Positions 37,544 to 43,011 of a stretch of 43,011 nt of DNA are shown piece after piece. The stretch lies in contig JABEVI010000034.1 in NCBI GenBank assembly GCA_013044085.1, positions 1 through 43,011 on the forward strand, in the 5' to 3' direction. A model generated the notes under the pieces. The model made no database searches and was not told where the DNA came from. It saw nothing but the letters and a program-made list of their open reading frames with translations. How positions within the stretch are numbered: position 1 is the stretch's first letter; each line of letters opens with the position of its first letter. Source of the DNA: Steroidobacteraceae bacterium. Its GTDB lineage: Bacteria; Pseudomonadota; Gammaproteobacteria; Steroidobacterales; Steroidobacteraceae. A program made the position numbers and the translations under genes.

Positions 37544-38832
37544 CGATGGCCGGGGGCGTCGCCGGCGCGCCGATGGACTCTTCACCGCGCAGGCGGTGGT
37601 GGGTTCTCGCGCTGTTCAGTGCGGCGATCGCCGGTTGTTATTACGAGTACGACGCGATCGCTCCGATCGCCGATTTCCTGCGCACCCAGCGCGGCTTCAG
37701 CCAGGCGCAGATCGGCCTGCTGAACGCTGTGTTCAGCCTGCCGAACGTCGTGCTCGCGCTCGCCGGCGGGATGTTGATCGATCGCTACGGCGCGGCGCGG
37801 GTTGCGATCGTGACCTCCGGGCTGTGCTTGCTCGGGGCCGTATTGACGGCGGTGGCGGATCCGTATTCGGTGATGGTGGTCGGCCGCTTGATCTTCGGAG
37901 TCAGCGAGGAGGCGTTGTTCATCGCCTTGCTCGCGGGACTCGCGCAGTGGTTCGCGGGCGGCGGCATGGCGCTGGCGATGGCGCTGTTTTTCAGCCTGGC
38001 GCGCATCGGTTCCTATGCGGCCGACACCTCTCCGGACTGGGCGCGGGCGGTCTATGCCCGCGGATGGCAGTCGCCCTTGTGGCTCGGCGCCCTGATCACG
38101 GGAGCGAGCTTTCTCGCCGCATTGATCTATTTCGTGGGCTTTGCGCGTCCCGCGGCACCGCCGGGGCCGGCGGGCGAGCGGCAAGGGATCGTGTGGGCGG
38201 ACATCGTCCGTTTCGACCGCTCGTTTTGGTACATCCTCGTGCTCAATGTGCTGTTCGCATCCGTGTTCTTCCCGTTTCGCAGCACCTTTGCGATCGAGTT
38301 TTTCCAGGACGCAAAGGGGCTGACGCTGCAACAGGCGGGGCTCGCCAACAGCTGGGTGTTCTTCGCGGCAATCTTCGCGACGCCGCTGTTCGGCTTCATC
38401 GCCGATCGGCGCGGGCACCGGGCGATGATGATGACCTTCGGCACGTTGTTGCTGCCGACGACATTCCTGATCCTCGGAACGACCCATTGGAGTCTATGGA
38501 TCTCCACGGCGCTGATGGGCATCAGCTTCTCGGTGGTGCCGGCCGTGATCTGGCCATCGACGGCGATGCTCGTCGAACCGCGCCGGCTCGGCACCGCCTA
38601 TGGATTGATCAACCTGTTGCAGAACCTCGGCCTCGCCGTGTGCAACCTCGCGGCCGGCTGGCTCAACGATCGGGCGCACGCCGGACCGCGCAATCCGGCC
38701 GGTTACGATCCGATGCTGTGGTTCTTCGGCGTCATCGGATTCATCGCCTTTTTATCCGTCTTCGTGCTCTGGCGGCGCGAGTCCGGTCCGGCGGGCCACG
38801 GCCTCGAGGCCGTGCGGCCGGAAGCGCCCTAG
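37540..38832 (+). CDS. MFS transporter
   Basis: About 12 hydrophobic segments; LPNVVLALAGGMLIDRYGAARVAIVTSG; FGFIADRRGHRAMMMTFGTLL. Start GTG 37540 or ATG 37546, coupled to the upstream gene. Confidence 0.9.
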   Translation: MTMAGGVAGAPMDSSPRRRWWVLALFSAAIAGCYYEYDAIAPIADFLRTQRGFSQAQIGLLNAVFSLPNVVLALAGGMLIDRYGAARVAIVTSGLCLLGAVLTAVADPYSVMVVGRLIFGVSEEALFIALLAGLAQWFAGGGMALAMALFFSLARIGSYAADTSPDWARAVYARGWQSPLWLGALITGASFLAALIYFVGFARPAAPPGPAGERQGIVWADIVRFDRSFWYILVLNVLFASVFFPFRSTFAIEFFQDAKGLTLQQAGLANSWVFFAAIFATPLFGFIADRRGHRAMMMTFGTLLLPTTFLILGTTHWSLWISTALMGISFSVVPAVIWPSTAMLVEPRRLGTAYGLINLLQNLGLAVCNLAAGWLNDRAHAGPRNPAGYDPMLWFFGVIGFIAFLSVFVLWRRESGPAGHGLEAVRPEAP

Positions 38833-39560
38833 AACTGCACCTGCGCGACCGAGCCGCCGTCCACGTACCAGTTGGCGCCGGAGACGAAGGCGGCCGCCGG
38901 ACTCGATATGAAGGCGACGACGCGCGCCACTTCGTCGGGGGCACCGAAACGGCCCATGCGATTGCGCTGCACGGTGCGCGCGAATCCCGCCGGATCGCGT
39001 CGACGCACGCCGTCCCAATAGCCGCCGTCGAACAGAATATCTCCCGGGGAGACGACGTTTACGCGCACCGTCGGCAGCAGTCGGGAAGACAAGGATTTCA
39101 TGTAGTGCGCCATCGCCGCCTTGGACGCGCCGTACGATGGTGAGTGCGGCGCCTCGTAGGAAGCGGTCTTGGAACCGATGAAGGTGATCGCGGCGTGAGC
39201 GGAACCCTGCAGCACCGGAATCGCCGTCTCGGTCACATGCACGGTCCCCTCGAGGTCGACACGCAAGGTGGTGCGCCAGTCGTCGGCGAGCGCGCTGACG
39301 TTGGCGACCAGGATGTCGAAGCGGCCGACCGCCGCCAGCCATCGCGTCACCGCTTCGGGGTCCGCCACGTCGACGGATTCACCCTCGACCGTGCCGGGCA
39401 GCCCGCGCAGCTCGGCCAGCGTCGTAGCGATGCGTTCGCGGCCGCGAGCGCAGAAATGCACATTGCAACCCTCGCCGGCGAGGGTGCGGACGATTTCCTT
39501 GCCGATTCCCGCCGATCCTCCGGTGACGACGGCGCTCAAGCCGCGAAGCTGCAGATCCAT
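38829..39560 (-). CDS. SDR-family oxidoreductase
   Basis: AVVTGGSAGIGKEIVRTLAGEGCNVHFCARG; YGASKAAMAHYMKSLS; VNVVSPGDI; FISSPAAAFVSGANWYVDGG. Confidence 0.93.
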   Translation of the reverse strand: MDLQLRGLSAVVTGGSAGIGKEIVRTLAGEGCNVHFCARGRERIATTLAELRGLPGTVEGESVDVADPEAVTRWLAAVGRFDILVANVSALADDWRTTLRVDLEGTVHVTETAIPVLQGSAHAAITFIGSKTASYEAPHSPSYGASKAAMAHYMKSLSSRLLPTVRVNVVSPGDILFDGGYWDGVRRRDPAGFARTVQRNRMGRFGAPDEVARVVAFISSPAAAFVSGANWYVDGGSVAQVQF

Positions 39561-39589
39561 GTTGCGAAATTCCTCGCGCCGCGGGGCGC

Positions 39590-40390
39590 CTAGAGCTGAA
39601 TGGGGGGTAATAATTGAGCGGCACTCGTGAAGAAACTTCTTCGGTACCACTGCACGATGCCGGTCGCGGTCAGCGCGGTCGCCGCGGCGAGCATGAACAC
39701 GACGACGATCTGATAGCGCACGGCGAGCGTCGGCGCCGATCCGGCGAGGATCTGGCCCGTCATCATGCCCGGCAGGGACACCACTCCGACGACCGCGAGT
39801 GAATTGATCGTCGGAATCATCGCAGCGATCGTGGCGCGGCGTGCCGGTTCGGCGCTGGCTTGCTGTGGCGATGCGCCGAGGGCGAGGTATGCTTCGATTT
39901 GCGCGCGCCCGGACGCCATTTCCGATTGCAGCCGCCCCGCCGCGAGCGCCGCGCCGTTCATCGCGTTGCCCACGATCATCCCGAACAGGGGAATCAGGTA
40001 ACGCGGGTTGTACCAGGGTGTGACATCGATGACGACCGCGCCGACATACGCGATCGTCAGGCTCGAGCCGAGCAGGATCGACACGAAGCAGATCGGCCGC
40101 AATCGCCGGCGCGCCGGGCGGCCGCCGGGACTGCGGGCCGTCGCGGCGAGCGTCGCAGTCAGCACCATCAACAGCAACACGCCTAAGACCAGGTACCAGC
40201 GGTTGGTGTTGAACAACCACACCAACACATAACCGATCAGCGTCAGCTGCACGAGCGCGCGGATGGCGCCGATGGCCAGTGATTTTGCAAGCCCCAGACG
40301 TTGCCACGCCGAGAGCGCGATCGCGACCATGATCAGTGCGGAGGCGAGGGCGAGCCGTGCCCAGCCGATTTCGATCGTCGGCGTCGTCAT
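39590..40390 (-). CDS. fetB: ABC transporter permease, FetB/UPF0014 family
   Basis: GAIRALVQLTLIGYVLVWLF, FGMIVGNAMNGAALAAGRLQSEM, EAYLALGASPQQA, SLPGMMTGQILAGSAPTLAVRYQIVVVFML. Confidence 0.88.
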   Translation of the reverse strand: MTTPTIEIGWARLALASALIMVAIALSAWQRLGLAKSLAIGAIRALVQLTLIGYVLVWLFNTNRWYLVLGVLLLMVLTATLAATARSPGGRPARRRLRPICFVSILLGSSLTIAYVGAVVIDVTPWYNPRYLIPLFGMIVGNAMNGAALAAGRLQSEMASGRAQIEAYLALGASPQQASAEPARRATIAAMIPTINSLAVVGVVSLPGMMTGQILAGSAPTLAVRYQIVVVFMLAAATALTATGIVQWYRRSFFTSAAQLLPPIQL

Positions 40391-41244
40391 GCCGGCTCCG
40401 ATCCTTGCCGGCCCGCGGTGATGAATTCGCGCGTGCGTGCCGTGGCGGGGGTGCTGAAGAAACGATCCGCGGGTCCGGCCTCCACGAGGCGGCCGGCCTC
40501 GAGCATGACCGCATAGGTGCTCGCGAGCCGCGCTTCGCTCAGCCGATGGGTGACCATCACGATGGTCAAGCCGGAGTCTTCGCGCAGTCGCCGCAGCGTC
40601 AGCATCAACTGCTCGGCAACCTCCGGGTCGAGCGCCGCGGTCGGCTCGTCGAGCAACAGTATCCGTGGCCGGGTCATCAAGGCGCGCGCCAGGGCCACGC
40701 GCTGCTTCTCGCCGCCGGAAAGCTCGGCGGCGATGCGATGCTCGAAATCCGTGTCGAGTTCCACCTGGCGCAGCGCCTCGCCAACCGAGGGTGGGTCGGC
40801 GGCTGCCTGGCCGCCGAGCGTGGGTACGATCAGCAGGTTTTGCGCCACGGTGCCGGGGAACATCGACGGTGTCTGAAATACGAATCCGACTTCGCGGCGC
40901 AGGGCGCGCACCGGAGCATCGGCGATCGGGCGCCCCATGAAGCACACCGTGCCCGACGCGGGGTCGTCCAGCCGGTTCAACAGGCGCAGCAGCGAGGTTT
41001 TGCCCGCGCCGCTCGGGCCAATCAGTGTCGAAAAGCCGCCCTTCGGCAGCGAAACGCTCAGGTCGCTCAGAACCCGGCGGCCGGCCTTGTCTTGATTCAC
41101 CTTGTCGAGCGAGAAGGCGTCGGGATTTTCCCCGCCTTGTCTGCGTAGATCGATGACGGTCCCAGCCCTCCGGCCAGATCGTGCGGTTGGTGCCCGATCG
41201 AGGATATCATCCCTCCCCAATGGTGTCGAAACAGGCGCAGTCAA
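40387..41244 (-). CDS. fetA: ABC transporter ATP-binding protein, FetA-like (true start probably downstream of 41244)
   Basis: Walker A GPSGAGKTSLL, signature LSGGEKQRVALARALMTRPRILLLDEPTAALDP; overlaps the FetB-like gene. Confidence 0.88.
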   Translation of the reverse strand: MTAPVSTPLGRDDILDRAPTARSGRRAGTVIDLRRQGGENPDAFSLDKVNQDKAGRRVLSDLSVSLPKGGFSTLIGPSGAGKTSLLRLLNRLDDPASGTVCFMGRPIADAPVRALRREVGFVFQTPSMFPGTVAQNLLIVPTLGGQAAADPPSVGEALRQVELDTDFEHRIAAELSGGEKQRVALARALMTRPRILLLDEPTAALDPEVAEQLMLTLRRLREDSGLTIVMVTHRLSEARLASTYAVMLEAGRLVEAGPADRFFSTPATARTREFITAGRQGSEPA

Positions 41245-41732
41245 TGCGGCACGACTGGACGAGGTTCTGGCATCGCCTGTTCACGATCGGCATCGCGATC
41301 AAGGGCCTGGATGGCATGGCCGAAATGCTCGGAGGCGGTGCGCTGCTGTTGACGACGCGGCCGCAAATCCTGTGGGCGGTCTCGGCGTTGACGCGCGGCG
41401 AGCTGCTCGAGGATCCGGGCGACTTCATCGCCAACCACCTGTTGCGGCTGGCGCGCAACCTCTCGATCGGGACGCGCGAATTCGGCGGCCTGTACTTGCT
41501 CGTGCAAGGCACCGCCAAGCTCATCATGGCCATCGGCTTGTTGCGCGACGAGCGCTGGGCTTATCCGGTGAGCATCGCCATGCTGAGTGCGTTGCTGGCC
41601 TATCAATGCGTGCGAATCTGGCAAACGGCCGCGATCCCGCTCATCGCGTTGACGCTGTTCGACCTCGTGTTTGTCGGCCTGATCGGGTGGGAATGGCGCC
41701 GCCGTCGTCGGCTAGGCCGGCAGCGGGTGTAG
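41220..41732 (+). CDS. DUF2127 family membrane protein
   Basis: LFTIGIAIKGLDGMAEMLGGGALL...FGGLYLLVQGTAKLIMAIGLLRDERWAYPVSIAMLSALLAYQCVRI. Start 41220 or 41244. Confidence 0.82.
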   Translation: MVSKQAQSMRHDWTRFWHRLFTIGIAIKGLDGMAEMLGGGALLLTTRPQILWAVSALTRGELLEDPGDFIANHLLRLARNLSIGTREFGGLYLLVQGTAKLIMAIGLLRDERWAYPVSIAMLSALLAYQCVRIWQTAAIPLIALTLFDLVFVGLIGWEWRRRRRLGRQRV

Positions 41733-41764
41733 CCGATGACGGCGCGGCCGATGACGGCGTTCTG

Positions 41765-42997
41765 CTACACCCTCTCGAAGATTCCGGCCGCGCCCTGACC
41801 GGTGCCGATGCACATAGTCACCATGGAGTAGCGCAATGCGCGCCGGCGCATGCCGTAGATCGCCGTGCACGCACGGATCGCGCCGGTGGCGCCAAGCGGA
41901 TGACCGAGCGCGATCGCTCCGCCAAGCGGATTGACCTTGTCGGTGTCCAGATGCAGCGTGTCGATCACGGCGAGCGACTGGGCGGCGAAGGCTTCGTTGA
42001 GTTCGATCCAGCCGATCTGCTCGAGAGACAGGCCGCCGGCGGCCTTGAGCGCGGCCGGTATCGCCTCGATCGGGCCGATGCCCATGACCTCGGGTGGCAC
42101 GCCGCGCACCGCGAAAGAGACGAAGCGGGCCAGTGGCTTCAGGTCGAAACGCCGCACAGCATCCTCGGAGGCGAGGATCAGCGCGCCGGCGCCGTCCGAG
42201 GTCTGCGAACTGTTGCCGGCCGTCACGGTGCCCAGGCCGGTTGCCCGCCCGCCGGGGTCGCGCGGCGAGGCGAACACCGGTTTCAAACGGGCGAGCGCCT
42301 CGAGCGTCGTGTCGGCGCGCGGCCCCTCGTCGGCGGTGACGGTTCGGCGCGTCGTGCGCAGCGTGCCGCCGGCCAGGTCCGGCATTCGTTCGACGACGTC
42401 GACGGCCGTGGTTTCGTCGGCGAATTCGCCCGCCGCGATCGCCGCGAGCGCGCGTCGGTGCGACTCTAGCGCGAACGCATCCTGGCGCTCGCGCGTCACC
42501 TTCCATCGCGAGGCCACCATTTCCGCGGTCAGGCCCATGCCGTAGGCGATGCCGATGTTCTCGTCGCGATCGAACAGCGAGGGGTTCAGCGACGGCTTGT
42601 TGCCGCTCATCGGCACGAGACTCATGCTCTCGGCGCCGCCGGCGAGCATCACCTCGGCTTCGCCGACGCGGATGCGGTCCGCGGCCATCTGGATCGCGGT
42701 CAGGCCCGATGCGCAGAAGCGATTGACCGTGACGCCGCCGACCCGGTTCGGCAGTCCGGCGAGCAGCGCCGCGACGCGCGCCATGTTCAAGCCCTGTTCG
42801 GCCTCCGGCATGGCGCAGCCGATGATGGCATCTTCGATCGCCAGCGGATCGAGGCCCGGCACCTGCGCGAGCGCACGGTGAATCGCGGTGATCAGCAGGT
42901 CGTCAGGACGGGTATTACGGAACACGCCGCGGTGCGAACGGCCGATCGGCGTTCGGGCGGCGGCGACGATGTAGGCATCTTGCACTTGTCGGACCAC
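41765..42997 (-). CDS. Acetyl-CoA C-acyltransferase (thiolase)
   Basis: DAYIVAAARTPIGRSHRGVFRNTRPDDLL, VNRFCASGLTAIQMAADRI, NEAFAAQSLAVI, NPLGGAIALGHPLGATGA, CIGTGQGAAGIFE. Confidence 0.96.
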   Translation of the reverse strand: MVRQVQDAYIVAAARTPIGRSHRGVFRNTRPDDLLITAIHRALAQVPGLDPLAIEDAIIGCAMPEAEQGLNMARVAALLAGLPNRVGGVTVNRFCASGLTAIQMAADRIRVGEAEVMLAGGAESMSLVPMSGNKPSLNPSLFDRDENIGIAYGMGLTAEMVASRWKVTRERQDAFALESHRRALAAIAAGEFADETTAVDVVERMPDLAGGTLRTTRRTVTADEGPRADTTLEALARLKPVFASPRDPGGRATGLGTVTAGNSSQTSDGAGALILASEDAVRRFDLKPLARFVSFAVRGVPPEVMGIGPIEAIPAALKAAGGLSLEQIGWIELNEAFAAQSLAVIDTLHLDTDKVNPLGGAIALGHPLGATGAIRACTAIYGMRRRALRYSMVTMCIGTGQGAAGIFERV

Positions 42998-43011
42998 GGG
43001 GTTCTCCTTAG

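Noticed and set aside
35735-37585. 616-aa minus-strand ORF antisense to the FAD oxidoreductase
   Set aside because: Shadow ORF; lacks motifs and crosses the intergenic region.

Overview
43 kb of GC-rich chromosomal DNA, probably from a gammaproteobacterium (inferred only from gene content and style). It is densely packed with about 33 credible genes. I saw no tRNA, rRNA, CRISPR array, phage or IS element. Recognisable blocks, left to right: a GAF/PAS NarL-type sensor kinase (5' truncated); a TonB-dependent receptor (TBDR) with a decayed divergent paralogue; 5-formyl-THF cyclo-ligase; an APC permease coupled to a small ferritin-like protein; katG with a consensus OxyR element upstream; a DUF3311/SSS symporter pair; a methyltransferase; fumC; a glycosyltransferase; an RND efflux operon divergent from a CusRS-type two-component system; a DmdA-like (GcvT family) / Cys-Met PLP enzyme pair divergent from an Lrp regulator across a TTGGCA/TGCCAA operator-like cluster; an ECF sigma / RskA-like anti-sigma / desaturase / FAD protein / DUF1365 / double methyltransferase lipid-modification cluster; a secreted EXORDIUM-like protein; a FAD oxidoreductase/MFS pair; an SDR with FetAB-like ABC genes; a DUF2127 protein; and a thiolase. 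The most interesting candidates are (i) the ECF-controlled lipid operon, which ends in a 772-aa natural fusion of two CFA-synthase-family methyltransferases, the first lacking canonical CFA active-site residues, with a strong hairpin in the desaturase 5' leader; and (ii) the DmdA-like/long methionine-gamma-lyase-like/Lrp module. All family calls come from reading motifs by eye; no searches were run.
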